Shown in pieces: positions 11,860 through 24,422 of a stretch of DNA of 64,000 nucleotides. Source of the stretch: Amyloporia xantha (Eukaryota; Basidiomycota; Agaricomycetes; Polyporales; Adustoporiaceae); assembly GCA_036971615.1 (NCBI GenBank), contig JAYKKR010000005.1:1-64000 (forward strand), written 5' to 3'. Position numbers and translations under genes: made by a program. Under the pieces are notes generated by a model. The model did not search any database. It was not told the origin of the DNA and saw nothing but the letters and a program-made list of their open reading frames with translations. Position 1 is the first letter of the stretch. Each line of letters starts with the position of its first letter.

Positions 11860-14800
11860 TTAGTTGCACGGCTCAATGTATGGTTCATGGACCACAACAT
11901 CCATGACAGAACTACAAAGAAAGCCAAACGGTGAGCCATGTCAAAAACGTCCAGAATCAGACGCACCGTAAATGCATGGTATAGCCCGTTTGGATATCTG
12001 TTAGTATGAGCTCGTCGATGGGGTGTACTCCGGGAGTCAGTGCGAGGAAATCCATTCGCACTGACTGACAAGTAGATGGTAGCAGTGGTCTAAGTGGGAT
12101 GTTCAGTAAAGGTACCCTACAGATGCTCAAGGGACGCACCCAACGCGCACTCGGTTTTCCAACGGTAATATTCCAGGTGCTCCAAGTTCACCCTTCCTGG
12201 CGTTATCACCGCGTCCCTTCCGCCGCCGTCTCCGTTCGTCCGGATGACTGACCTCAAATCGCCGCGTCCATGATGACTGGTTGAAGACAAAGATGTCTAG
12301 CGTGAACTGGTCCAAAGGATGGATCTCGCCAGCCCTACGCCCGATCCCTTTCGCTCTTCCTTTACCCTTGCGGTCTATAGGCAGAAGTCCTACAGACACA
12401 ATGATAGGTTGACCACCCGTCGCCGCCTTCGTTTCCACCTCTGCCCCCACCTCCGCTCCCATAGGGAATCCTGCGACGTTGACGCCAGGCGTGGGTAGTG
12501 CGCTGCCGCGGTCACGCCTCATCTCTACGCTTGGACCCACCGTACCCCCACCCGTCTGCTGTGCCAGAGGTGCTTGCCAGAACGGGGTCGGAGGAATTGG
12601 GGGTGGCGAACCTGTGTACGCGGGATATGCAGGGGTACGCGGTGTAGACGGCTCCTCGCCCATGGTGCCGTCTGCATGCGCTGACCCCGCCACTACGCCC
12701 AGGGATGAGAAGGAGAAATACGAGTCATGCGGGCTCGGCAGGTTATACGTCGTGGGTGAGCGTGTGTAGGTCGACTGGAACGCGACAGATGGCAACATAA
12801 ACGACGCCCTGTTGTTTGCGGCGTTCGAGTTCACCATGGGGTTGGCGTGCCCTGCAGTAGGCGTTGGAGGACCGGTAGGCTGCACTTGAGGCTGATTGGC
12901 GGGGTTCAACATAGCCGTTGGACCTTGGTAGTTGATCGGCGAACGCGCTTTGCGCACGTCATTATCAGGGGCGGGCGAGTCAAGGGCACTGAAGGTGAAT
13001 CGCCTGTTGCCTGCAACAGACGGACCTGGACCAACGGACTGTCTAGGGGTAGTCAATAGCGATGAAACCGCTCCTTGCGGTGCAGGCGCAGGAGTGGAAG
13101 GGAAGGGTGATGCGGGAGTGGGCAATACAGCCGGTTCGGAGGGATCGGCAGTTGAAGGCGCAGAACTGCGCGTAGACGCGGTAGAGAAATTGAGCTTGCA
13201 ACTCCAATAGGAAGCATATACGCGGGTTGGGTATGACAACGCCTGTTCTGATTCGGACAATTCGCCAGGCCGTGCATCCGTAAGTCGTTCAAAGGGTCGC
13301 ACACTGATATTGATTGAGACAGACCGCCGCATCTCCTGCGCGGCCGCGATCACACTCGCCCGCTTACCCGCTGCCGCACTCCCTGACGCTCCAGTCAATG
13401 AAAATTCGTCCACTTCTGGCGCGCGCAGGAACGAGACCGCATACAGCAAATTCACCTGCTCGCGAGGGCCGATTCGCAGCGGGAACACATCGGCGCCGTC
13501 ACCCCAGCCGACGAGGACAGTCTTGGCGCCTGTTCCACTGACAGAGACGTCTGCGCATTTCACTTCGAAGCTGTATTTCGGCACGGTGAGGTTAGGACTT
13601 TCGTCGAAAAGGTTCTCGATCTCAACGGAGAGCACTACGGTGTGCTCCTCGTTCCCCGCCTCGCGCTGCTCCCGCGTACTGAGCGTGTCACCCTCATCCG
13701 AGTCATCTCCGTCAGAAATACTGCCGTCTCCGTTTGCAGTTCGGCCATTCTTCAAAGCGGAGCGAGGAGCATTCTGGGGGAGGAGGAAGTACGGCACAAA
13801 CACGGTACGCATCCGAACGTGGAACCCGGAGACGATTTTCATCGTCTTGCGGAATGACTTGCGGAATGTCGCACTGGCGGGTGTGAGAGGCAGTTTGGCG
13901 TTCTTAAATGTTGCCGGATTAGAGGGCGCGGCCTTGGTGATCGACTGCTGCTGCGCCGACGATGAGGGTGTCGAGAGCGGAGGAAGTGAGAAGGCAGTAC
14001 GACGGGTCGACGGACCAAGGCGAGTGGAGGGGAGGTCTAGCGGCGGATCGGATGACGACGCAAAAGTCGGGTCTGTGAATATTAGTGACAGTAATTAGAA
14101 TTGCATGCCAACAGCCCAGAGGTTCAGACACTTGCCTGCCTTGAGACCCTCGAGTAGATTGACTTCTACGAATCCAGAGAGTTCATCGTCGTGCTCGGCC
14201 GACGCAAAACTGCCGTCACCAACGTCCGGCTTGGCAGGTGTGGTTGGGTCGAGCATGCCTGCAAGACCCCCTGCCTCTTCAATCAGAGTAGCAAGGGCTC
14301 TACGAGCTGGGGTTACTGGCAACGGCTTTTCACGCAAGGTGGTCGAGACGGTAAGGGAGAGTAGCGGGTCCGGAAACTTAGTGGTCATATAGCCTTCTCG
14401 CAGTATGAGTGAACCGTCCAACAAGCGAGAGTAGGTAACTCACGTACGAGCACCGACATACGGTACACCGCGACCCATTCGCTCTCCTCTGGTGCCCATA
14501 GCAGCGCAAACGCGTCAGACGTATCACGAGCAGGTCCCAATAGCTGCTCGCCCCAGACACCGGACGCAAGAGGGGTGCCCTGCGCTTGCACATACTGACG
14601 ATCTGATTCAGCTGCCGACGGAATCGGGTGTGGTGTCGAGGGGGGAAAGATGGAGGGATGTGTGGCCGCGAGCAGAGTGCCCGGTTTTCCCTTTGCCATA
14701 GAGGTCGTGCGCGGGGGCACGGGAGGTCGTCCGATCGCTGGAGCAGACGTCTCGGGTGCTGGAGAGATGTACGACGCATCGTATGAGATTTGGAGGTGGG

Positions 14801-15132
14801 CGAGGAATGAAAGTAGGCGGATTGGGGGTTTGGCTACAGTTTCCGAACCTGGTTCGCCCTCGGGGGGAGTGTTCGGAAAGCGGATGACGAGGAGAAAGTC
14901 AATATTCTCGTCTATTGTCGTTTGCGAGTGTCAGTACTGACCGACCAACACATGGGTTCAATTGATGCACCTTACCAAAGAATGCCACCTTCCTGTCCGT
15001 AGGTTCTGCACGGAGACGGGTCAACCACTCCTCAGCTTTGTCGCCGTCATAGTTTACGGGAAATTCAAGAGATGACTGCGGTGCGACGACCTCAAGCAAG
15101 CCTGAGTTGAATAATTCATCGAAATTGGACAT
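11860..15132 (-). CDS. TRS65: TRAPPII complex subunit Trs65-like
   Basis: Starts 'MSNFDELFNSGLLEVVAPQS' at 15132. Exon 1 ends in 'KVAFF' and joins 'DENIDFLLVIRFPNTPPEGE'. Further exons cover about 14,900-14,450, 14,420-14,130 and 14,070-12,150. The family features are 'FRKTMKIVSGFHVRMRTVFV' (beta-rich core, near 13840), 'VKCADVSVSG', a long Ser/Pro/Thr-rich insert (13,150-12,400), 'QFTLDIFVFNQSSWTRRFEV' and the conserved end 'LLPSTCQSVRMDFLALTPGV' plus 'HPIDELILTDIQTGYTMHLR'. A last exon adds 'SVMDVVVHEPYIEPCN'. Trs65 is specific to TRAPPII, which activates Ypt31/32 (Rab11) at the late Golgi. The junction between 'ENRVRVG' (near 12145) and 'PLLPSTCQ' (near 12090) is unclear: two donors fit. 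Expected length is about 850 residues. Confidence 0.75.
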
Positions 15133-15611
15133 TTCTTGGCTTGCAATGAATGTCCCGTGGATTCAGATTGGGCTTTGGAGAGGTCCCGACAAGTAGTAGC
15201 CTGAGCAAACCGAGACCGCTCAAGAAGTAATGGTGGCTACATCGAAGAGCATTAATCACGATCGTGATAGAGCCCATATAGACATTTCCTCTGTCGGTAG
15301 CCACATGAGTTTCGCTGCTTTACCAGCATGAGGAATCTCAATAAATATCGAACGATGCCTTCAACCAGTTGCTTTAGCTCATGAGTTAACCGAAGGACCC
15401 GCAATGAATGTTTTGAGAGGTGAGGTCAGCCTTACGAATCCATTCTACCAGGCAACTAAGCGATCGATACATTAGTAGATATGCATATAAATGTGTCTAG
15501 CAGTAGTGTGGTGCAACAGAGCGAAATCAGTACTTTTCGTGGTGTGACGTGAGTGGTGTGCAGTGTAGCCTATCCGACATGGACTGACAATGTTGCCATA
15601 GACGTCCATGA
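15133..15611. other. Intergenic region
   Basis: About 480 bp between two minus-strand genes. It must hold the 3' UTR of GGC1 and the promoter of the TRS65-like gene. No coding frame or repeat was seen. Confidence 0.45.
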
Positions 15612-16857
15612 TCATACGTATTTGCCAAACAAGGGGATGAGGGATTGTGCCAGTGTGTAGCTGAAGACAAGCTTAGGACCAACCACGAGAATCTGCGACG
15701 GTTGATCAATAACCTGAATTAAAATGTCTATCATGTCGACCGACCTTGGGCGTAAGACCCTTGAACAGAGCCATTGGACCCTCATTCCTGATCAGTTCCC
15801 TCACGACCATCATGCCGCTAACCTTGCTCTCAAAGTTCGCGTTCTGTATCCGCGTCTTGATCGTGTCGAGAGGCGCGGCGACAGTGATCGACGCGATAGC
15901 ACCTGCAATTGAGGCGACGAAGTTCTGGCCCCATGTCGCCTTCGAGTAGTCTTGAATGCCGAAAAGGTATTCCTTGGTCACTGCCGAGGCACCGAAAAGC
16001 TGGACCGGGGTGATTGGTTATTTGGGGGGCGTATGCAAAATAAGGGAATACGTACAGAGAAACTTCCAGGGGCATTCCTTGCCATCGTCCATCCCCATCC
16101 GCGGTAGAGGGTGGTGCCTTCTTCCAGGAAAATCCGCACGAAACCTCGTCCTCGGAACGCCTCAGGGTTGACTTGGCGCTTGATCTTTAGGGCATCCAAG
16201 GGAAGTAGAACCTATCGTCCCCAAGGACTTAGTCCATAAGAGCTTACATGTACGCAACAAATATAGCACGCACAACTTCACCGATACCAGTCAAGCTAGC
16301 ACACGATCGACTATCAGTGTCATGTGTATGCTGGCGAAGGTGTATACACTCACCTCCCAGCAGTCGCCTGCAGCATCATCTTTCCCTTCCTCTCTCCAAA
16401 GGTGTTCGTGAAATTCGACTTGTAGTTCCGCGAGAGGATATCACTGAACCATGGCTGCCCACCGTACTTGTATATCCGCTGTGTGACCTTGTAACCAGCC
16501 GCATATCCAAGACCAGGGAACAACGAAAGCAGTTTCTTTCCAAGCGGTGCAGCAGCGTGTTCTCGGAAAATAATTGGAGAGAGGTTAGAGAACGACACCT
16601 GTACAGTGTGCATGTGGATGAATATACGTCTGAACTGATATCAGGTGGCAGAACTCACATTGGTCTTGTTGCTCATCAAGCGCTTTGCGATGGTGTCCAC
16701 CGGGTGGAAGACCAGAAGCTCAGCAACACCTGCACATCATTCCCTTCATGAGTCTCCTGTCCGTTCGAATGACATGAGTTGGCACACCTGAAGCTCCGGA
16801 ACCAAGGATCCGCGCAGTCCCAGACTCGCTTCCTTTGACATTCAGAGTGGGGGCCAT
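15612..16857 (-). CDS. GGC1: Mitochondrial GTP/GDP carrier Ggc1
   Basis: Mitochondrial carrier (SLC25 fold) of the inner membrane that exchanges GTP for GDP and affects mitochondrial iron balance in yeast. The ATG at 16857-16855 gives 'MAPTLNVKGSESGTARILGS'. Exons then give 'GVAELLVFHPVDTIAKRLMS', 'FREHAAAPLGKKLLSLFPGL', 'GYAAGYKVTQRIYKYGGQPW', 'LPLDALKIKRQVNPEAFRGR', 'GWGWTMARNAPGSFSLFG', 'KEYLFGIQDYSKATWGQNF', 'APLDTIKTRIQNANFESK', 'MALFKGLTPK' and the end 'TLAQSLIPLFGKYV' (stop 15614-15612). All three carrier signatures (PxDxxKxK type) are present; the first, PVDTIAKR, is relaxed as in Ggc1. Alignment runs end to end with yeast Ggc1 motifs, which makes this assignment firmer than 'carrier' alone. 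About seven small introns. Confidence 0.9.
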
Positions 16858-18714
16858 GTCGGGATACGGTGGTATAAGGGCGGGGAGCTACAGTTGTCGA
16901 GCGAAGCGGATCGCCTTGGTCCTCCGGAGACTGTCCACGGAATTTTCAAAGTGGAATGAGCAGACACGATCCGCCACCGAAAACAAATACGGGCATACAA
17001 ATCAATCGCGGTCACGAGCGGCAATTGAGCGGACTTGTGCATCCACCGCTTCCACTGGCAAGTCTTCGTCTCCGTTTCGTCTTGATCTCGTTCCTCACAA
17101 CTGGTGCTCGCTTCGAGGCTCTCAATCGCACAAAATATTCATGAGCTCAATCCGAAAGTGGCAACATGCTCATCTCATACTGCAGTCTGAATGGCTTCAG
17201 GGTCACCGTCCTCTGTGCGTTATATCTATCGGGAACTTATCTCAGTGCCATCGCCATTGCAAGCTCGGGTAATTGGATGCATTCGCGATCTGCGAGAGTG
17301 GGATCTATAGCAACGACTCGTTTAACTTGGGAGCATGCATGTTTCTTACCATGACGAACGCAGTAACTTTCTTCTAGCAGTCTCTAAATTTTTGTTTTTG
17401 AAATAATAATCTCACTACTCAATTCTGGAATCAATCTATATTTCAAGTCTGTTGCTGGTTGCCAGGCTACCGAGCCGTCAAGACTATGATTCATGTTGAT
17501 CGTGCTACACTCCAGGATGAAACATATCACCACACTGAAATAACGTCAGTGAGTTTTATCTCTCGTGATCGACTCGAATGAGTTGTCAGACGAAGGATAT
17601 ATGCCCCAACTGTGGGGCTAGTCCTGGTCCCCCTGAGCATTCCTCCATGAATGGATCAGTGACCAGCGCTGTATATATACCAACGTCCAATTGTGTCCAA
17701 AGAGCCGCAGGGCCCACAGAGTATTTCGAGCAACTCACCTAAGCGGCGTTACTTGCAGCTTGGGTCTGGGTCAGTGGATAGGTCTTGACGACTCTTGCTA
17801 TGAGACCTAGCCGTCGGCCTGGGTCCTCTCTCCGTGACTCAGGCAGTAGCTATAATTATCCTCGATAGACTATCATCACATCAAAGGTGAACGGTCGAGC
17901 CCAATGCTGCGACCTCCAAGTGAGGTCGTGAGCTCTCCGAAGCGGGTCGGACGTGTCAATGTAAGCACAGCTATTATTTTCCATCATTCGTGCGTAACCG
18001 CCTGACATTGCAGTAGATTCGTAATACTGCTAGATGGCGGCCGCGACCGTTCGCTGAAACTATGTCGTGCGAGGGTGATGTGATGTGGAACTCATGGCCA
18101 TCAGTGGGCGCCATTGTTAGCATCGCGCCACGGTCCAGCCATTGCAGCGAAGACGACGTGTGCGTCTCTGATCATATTGCTGCCATGCAATCCAATACAT
18201 TACTGCGTTCTCTGTTTAATAGTGCCACCTCTACAGGTACTAGACATGATGTCTTACGATCATTGTAACAGCCAACAACAGGCGTCAAACTCACCATACA
18301 ACATTGTCTACACAGGAGATGCTGTATACCGCCGCTTATGCTGCGAATCAAACTGTCGTGGTCGGCACCTCATCGATCTGTCAATACCTATCATGCAATC
18401 AAGATTTCATCCTTCGCCTGCCGCAACAGATGTGAAATGTCCTTTTGCACAGCTATCATGACCTTATAAAAGGATGATGTGAGGATTCCGGCTCTCCAGC
18501 TCCCAGTTCTGTGAATTGAGCTGCAGAAGTCGGTACTGGATAGTAAGTATCAATTACTTCGCTGCCATCCGAATCTGACAACGTACGACTATCCAGCTTG
18601 ACTTTTGTTCCATTCTTTACGCATTTTTTGTTAACGACTTCTCTCACGTTCTACGACTCCTAAGACCCTTTTCCTCGCTTTCATTCTTCTACTCGATCAT
18701 CCTTTCGGAACAAC
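16858..18714. other. Intergenic region between divergent genes
   Basis: 1.86 kb between the starts of GGC1 (minus) and the repeat-protein gene (plus). It contains a 54-codon plus-strand frame at 17578-17742 with a CPNCG motif (CxxC knuckle) that I cannot assign; it may be an exon, a decayed fragment or chance. A 'ctgtatatatacc' TATA-like stretch follows within it (about 17669). No other supported gene. Confidence 0.45.
18465..18471 (+). promoter_or_regulatory. TATA box of the repeat-protein gene
   Basis: TATAAAA in 'accttataaaagg', 250 bp upstream of the ATG at 18715. A pyrimidine-rich run ('ttcctcgctttcattcttct') lies just before the start codon. This suggests a regulated, possibly strongly expressed gene. 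Position only; no transcript evidence. Confidence 0.5.
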
Positions 18715-20076
18715 ATGCGTTTCTCAACCATTGTCGCAATTGCCCTCTCTGCGGCTGCCATGCCTGTGATGTCCTTGCCTCTGACGTGAGTTAGATCCTC
18801 GACGCTTCGATAATGCTGGTTCTGACCTGATGAAATGACCAGCGACGTCTATGAACGAGATGTCGTTGAACTCATGGCTCGAGACCCATTAGACATAGAG
18901 TGAGCAGTGTTTATGTCTTCCTTCGTTCCCATTTACTGAGAAGGAACTTCTGTTGTTAGAGCTCGTAGTTGGTTTTCTATCATCAAAGATGGTGCTGAAC
19001 TTGCTGGCGATATACACGAGTGAGCATTCGCGATTACTTGACTCTGCGGTCGAACAAGTTACACATTTTATTTAGTCACCACAAGGACAAGAAAAAGCAC
19101 AAGAGTCGCGAGCTGGCCAATGAGCTCTTGACCCGTGGTTGGTTTTCAATCATCAAGGACGGTGCTGAGATTGGCAGTGACATCTTCGAGTCAGTCGGAC
19201 ATTCCAGGTGTTCGCATAAGAGCTAACTGGCATTCTGCACATTTAGCCACCACAAGGACAAGAAAAAGCACAAGAGTCGAGAGCTAGCTAATGAGCTCAT
19301 GACCCGTGGTTGGTTCTCAATTATCAAGGATGGCACTGAGATTGGTAGTGACATCTTCGAGTCAGTAGGATATTCCTGAAGTTCGTATAAGAGCTAACTG
19401 GCATTTTGCACATCTAGCCACCACAAAGACAAGAAAAAGCACAAGAGTCGAGAGCTAGCCAACGAGCTCTTGACCCGTAGTTGGTTCTCAATCATCAAGG
19501 ATGGCGCTGAGATTGGCAGTGACATCTTCGAGTGAGCCAGTTCATACGGCTTAGTCCAAGCGTTGTGTTGACTATTTATTGATGGTACAGTCACCACAAG
19601 GACAAGAAGAAGGATAAGAAGAGCAGACGCGACTCTGTTGTTGCCGAACTGGTAGCACGTGGCTGGGGCTCACTTCTCAAGGACGGCGCTGAGGTTGCTG
19701 GTGACATCTTTGAGTAAGTCTTCAGATGTGCTACTTCGACTTTCTCTAAAGCATCGGCGCGACATAGCCATCACGAAAACAACAAGAAGCAGAGTCGTGA
19801 CCTAATCGCGAGCGAGCTCTTGGCTCGTGGATGGGGCTCCCTGATCAAGGATGGTGCCGAGGTCGCCGGGGATGTCTTCGAGTAAGGCTAGTTTACCTTT
19901 CTTGCTAAGCCGAAGTGACAATCTTGGCTTGCAGCCACCACGAAAACGACAATAACAAGCGCGAGCAGTCGTGGCCTTACAACTTCCCGGACAGGCTACC
20001 AGTAGATGGTGGCTGTGTTACTCATGGCTTGGTGAAATGGTGGGCGGAGATATTCAGCATTCTGTGTTCACGCTGA
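18715..20076 (+). CDS. Secreted protein with tandem exon-encoded repeats
   Basis: Nine exons: 18715-18785, 18843-18899, 18960-19019, 19076-19189, 19247-19360, 19418-19531, 19591-19713, 19768-19881 and 19935-20076, giving 302 residues. Exon 1 encodes a signal peptide ('MRFSTIVAIALSAAAMPVMS'). Exons 4-8 each encode one repeat of 38-41 residues: a His/Lys-rich linker ('HHKDKKKHKSRELANELL') and an amphipathic stretch ('RGWFSIIKDGAEIGSDIFD'). Exon 3 holds a half repeat, and exon 9 starts as a repeat but ends in a different tail with two Cys. Every internal exon boundary from exon 2 on is phase 2 and splits the final Asp/Glu codon (GA|C or GA|T), so exons can be added or lost without breaking the frame. 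Basic patches (KKK, KR, RR) could be Kex2-type processing sites that would release several similar peptides. The family is unknown to me; the peptide-precursor idea is inference. Confidence 0.8.
19076..19590 (+). repeat. 171 bp tandem exon-intron duplication, three copies
   Basis: Exons 4, 5 and 6 start at 19076, 19247 and 19418, exactly 171 bp apart: 114 bp exon plus 57 bp intron. The introns after exons 4 and 5 are nearly identical ('agctaactggcatt.tgcac'), so the duplication is recent and included the intron. Exons 7 and 8 are older, diverged copies with unrelated introns. Confidence 0.9.
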
Positions 20077-20565
20077 CTAAAGAAATGATTTAGTGGTTGA
20101 GCAGTGACCGCGTTCCGACAACTAAAGCCTAGACTTTATTCTACGGTCGGCTCCTAATCCACGCGAATGACTCGAAAAGGGAAGTAGTGTCTTCACTTTA
20201 CATCTCAACTGTAGGAGATCTAGATATTGTCGTTACAAACTTAAAAATGCCACGAACGATTTGGGAGCTCAAAACCATGCGGCTTGCCACCGTCTATTAA
20301 GTGCGAGAATTAGTTACGGTTTCTTATGGAAAATATCAGCGGGCCTATTGAGTACGTGTTTTGGCCTATCCGCACAATTGAAGAGGATTATTTTGAAGAA
20401 GCAAGCCCATAGCATATGTCAAGATGCTATGAGAACGGGACAATGAATAATGCATTATATGAGCAAAAAGTTCCCACCAGAATGGTTCCGAAAGCTCCTA
20501 GTACTCAGCATTCGGAGCTCAGTCCGTAAGGTTGCCTCAGAAGTATAGAAACACAGATAAAAGCT
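20077..20565. other. Intergenic region between convergent genes
   Basis: 490 bp of 3' flanks. No coding frame above noise and no repeat seen. Confidence 0.45.
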
Positions 20566-23500
20566 TCAGAACTGGTCGGCACATCGGCATTCACAGCCTG
20601 CGACTGGACATGTCCGATGAGAGCGCCGGCCATCCTCTTCGTAGAACCACTGCAAAATGTGAGATGCATGCCCGCCATGACGACATGTCTGACAGAACAC
20701 AAGGGCTTCATCAATTGTGTCTAGGGGTAGAAGTGAGCAGAGAACGGCTTGCTGAAGGACAGCAATTATTATCACCTCGACCATCTGAACTAGCTAGTGC
20801 AGAGTTACGAGCAGAATCTTGGATAATGCTAAGTGTCATCAGACAGATGGCACAACGCGGCAAAGGGCGGTTACAGTGCGGGCAAGCAGTCGCCTAGAAG
20901 TGCGGTTATGAGCATGTCATGCAGCATGAATCTATGCGACAATTAATCCTCACACGTGGAGTCCTAGTTTCGGAGTAAGGGAGATCCATTGGTTTGTTAC
21001 AATAGTGGCAATGAATGAGTATTTGCCGTGGTGCCCATTCAAACGGTGTGATTTCCGAATTTTGTATGGCATCATGCAGTAGTTTGCCGCGATCAATATC
21101 GAACTGGCAGCGATAGTGGAAGAGCTTCCAACCATCCAAAATATCACGATATGCATCTGACCATCGTTCCGAACGGACATCGTGTGCCAAGGAAGGAGAC
21201 AGAGACGAGAGGACTGCCGCGGTCTGGACGTCGCCTGTAGTGTCAACATAGGATTGCAGGATATCCATGCCGGCTGGGGTGAGGCCGGTTACAATCAGCC
21301 CCTCTATGTCGCCTTCGTGACAACATCGGTCTGAAACACGACGCAGGAATGATGTGATTTCCTTATCTTCGAGAAATTGAAATGCAATGGCGAGCCGCTC
21401 ACGCAGAGGTAGAGCATCTTCTTGCAAGACTTCAGACCAATCTCCGAGCGTCAGGTACGTTAACATGGCTCGAAGGTAGGGGTCTTGCATGCGGATAATC
21501 AAGCGTTCGCAATGTTGCATGAGCTCATGGTTTCTGGGCGAACTACCAGAACTCGAGGGCGCCAACGCAGCAAGCATGCCAGACATTATATGAAGTGACT
21601 CATCTAGGGTTCGATCTGGTCAATCGTATAATTGCTCGTTGAATACAGCGAACATACCGTTGCTTCGCATAAGGAGGTCTGCGGCACGCTTTGATTGATC
21701 TGTAAAGACCAACCAACACGCAGCTCGTGAATACTTGTGCTCCTTCTCCCATCTTATGCAGCCCTGTCAGATTTTATAATTCAACCAGTCGATGGGTGAA
21801 TACTGCACCTTTTTAAAGCACGCGCCAGATCGTCCTCTGCGAGACTCCACTCACAAAGCTCGAGTGCGAGCTGCCTCTGCGACAATCTCGCAGTCGATGC
21901 AGATGGCTTCCATACCGAAGGCTCTACCCTGCTTCGCTCATTGAGCACATTGACTGCGGCGAGAAAATCTTCAGGGACTCCAGCATGGTGTGCCCGACGC
22001 CGGCTACTCTGCCTGGATGCTTGCTCTAGATGGCTGTCCGTAGGTAACGCAGACAGAGCCACCACCGGTGTATTAGGCAAGATATTGCGCTTCACAACTC
22101 GGGGGGTCGTGTGAGTTGAACCTGCAGGTGGGTGGGATGCACGGAAACCTTCCCAAATTCCCAGTAATCCTTGGTAGGAAAAATTGTAGCCTTCGAGTCT
22201 CGACAAGGGCCCAGATAATAGTCGTTGAGAATCTGATCAGACTGAGCGTCTGCATGTGATCTGGTAGTAATAACATTGAGGGGACACCTACGGGCTATCC
22301 AACGCCACAATTCCACTAATGCGAACTCCGCAGGTACAACCTCGCTGAGAATTATCGCATTGTGCATCGGCTAATGAGACATAAGAAATAGTTGTAAAGG
22401 AAAGACATAGCGCCTACATTCGCGAGTCCGTAACCTTTGACGACACGTTGTCGCATGAGCATAGAGATATCTTCGTCCACTAGATGCTGCGTTGTTTTTT
22501 CTGTTGACGATAGCCTCCCAATTGAGGCATCCCGGACATGCTGTACATGTGCACGCTTTCCTCGTTGATGTCCACCATTCAAAGTCGATGTCCCGGTCCC
22601 ATGCACTACAGGTAGGACGGAGGGCGCTCTTGAAGACTCCCCGTGAGTGACAACAGTATGCTCGGACGGTAAATTGCGCAAAGCTGCAGGACTGTACGTG
22701 CGGCTCCTACCTGGTCTCGTGGCAGCCAAATTCGTCTGCGGCTTAGCTGGGAGCGCAGGGAAACCATCTTCGTCACCCCGACCACACAAAGGTGTCGGAC
22801 TTCGATGCACATTGCCTGACCGTCCGCGGACGATGGAGGCTTCTCTTGTCAGATGCCTGTCAAGCGAATGTGATTTTGAACCAGGAAGCGAGGGCAGGAT
22901 AGGAATATCCCATGGCTCCGGGGGAGGGCCCTGGTCATGAATGCCAGGAAATATCCTATATGAACAGCCGAGAGCGATGGCCAGATCGCCACGAGAACTC
23001 CAAGGAGTGGACTTTGGCGTATCATGCATAGCATAGAGTTCAAGATCCCCTTCCTTATTGACAACCATAATGTTCGAGGTCAGTGGGTGCACATTGGCGC
23101 TCGGCACGAGAGCGAATGAAGCGAGCGAGTGTGTAAAGTGCTTGGCTAAAAAATACCGGTCACAACACATATCACCACCAGACAAGCTGAACTTACTTTT
23201 TCGCGTGTCAGAGAGCATAACGTTGTACGGAACGCCAGAGTCTCCTGGCACACCCGCATGCGACTGACTCGAGCTCGCCCCGCTCGACCCCGTCCATGAT
23301 GTGAGCATACTAGAGGGATTTGTCCACGATCGCATCACTTTACCAGATTGAGAAGAGTCCCTTGAGCGAGTCCTTTCAGGGGAATTTGCATATATGACCT
23401 CGGCCTGCTGCAAATCCCAGAACCTCACATGGTGCGCATCCCTTTCCAGCGTGGCGAGAAGACCCCTGCGAGTACTGGAAAACTCAATGCTTGTGAATGC

Positions 23501-24422
23501 CGCCCCAGGCCGCACACGCGCGCCATCTGCCCCTGCGTCCTTTTCTGTGAACGTGAGGAGCGGCTGCCCTAGCCTTCGCGCATCCCAAATTGTCGCGGCG
23601 CCTTCACCAAAGGTACCAATTCGATGCGGTTCAAACGGGTCCGTGGCAATACCATGCACCTTCGCAGCGACGTCAAACGCGTTAGCCTGAGGGGCGCGTA
23701 AGTCGATCAGACGGAGCCACCGGTTGGATATTCCGGCGAGTAGGTGACTAGGTGAAGACGGGAGGAAGGAAACCGACGACACTATCTCAGCAGGGGCATG
23801 TTGCTGCAGCATGCGCTGGTCTGTACGAGGAGGAAGATTGCCTCGTGGAATCTGCAAATCAGAGTTGGTGCGTACCGAGAATGAGACTTGGTTTGATGAA
23901 TCCGAATGGGCGGAGGGGCTGAGGGAGAGAGATGGAGTAGCTGAACGTATGTCCCAGACGACCAGACTTGGATCTCCCCTAACTTTATCGAGACCGACAG
24001 CAAGATAATTTGGATCCGCATCGGAAAACGCGAGAGCGTTACAAGCACGCGACACGCGCAGAGGGAGTGAGACGGAAGGACCACTCGAAAGAACGTGGTT
24101 TCTAGAGAACTTGGTTGCCGTCATCCGTATTAGATCTACTTTGCCTGTACTCATTCCAACAGCTATAAGGTCGTCAAAGGAGGGGTCCGGCGACCAGGTG
24201 AAGCACTGTGGGGAGTCATCCGTCGGTTGCCGTTGAAAGGGAAGTACAGAGACCGCGTGCAGTCACCTTCATGAGGGTTAGATCCAGCTTGGCAGTAATT
24301 TGTTTGATCTCGGATGACTCTGGCATCCATTCGTACAGTGTAATCTGGGATCCACCTCCTACAACGAATCTGTTCTTGCCTTGTGGATGCCAATGCAGAC
24401 GCTTTTCGCTGTGGACGACCAT
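20566..24422 (-). CDS. SEA4: WD40 protein Mio/Sea4 (GATOR2/SEACAT subunit)
   Basis: Starts at 24422 with 'MVVHSEKRLHWHPQGKNRFV'. Exon 1 ends 'LTLMK' and splices to 'CFTWSPDPSFDDLIAVGMS'. Beta-propeller signs follow: 'LAVGLDKVRGDPSLVVWDIR', 'HLLAGISNRWLRLIDLRAPQ', 'GEGAATIWDARRLGQPLLTF' and 'HHVRFWDLQQAEV'. The middle (22,200-20,950) is helical. The C-terminus has paired cysteines: 'CHYCNKP', 'CQTCRHGGHASHILQWF' and 'CPVAGCECRCADQF' (stop 20568-20566), the zinc-binding RING-like end of Mio. Mio/Sea4 is part of the vacuole or lysosome-bound complex that relays amino-acid status to TORC1. The order WD40, helical solenoid, zinc end, together with the 'CRHGGH..HI..WF' box, supports Mio rather than Wdr59 or Wdr24. 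About 1,000 residues; not all introns were resolved. Confidence 0.82.
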
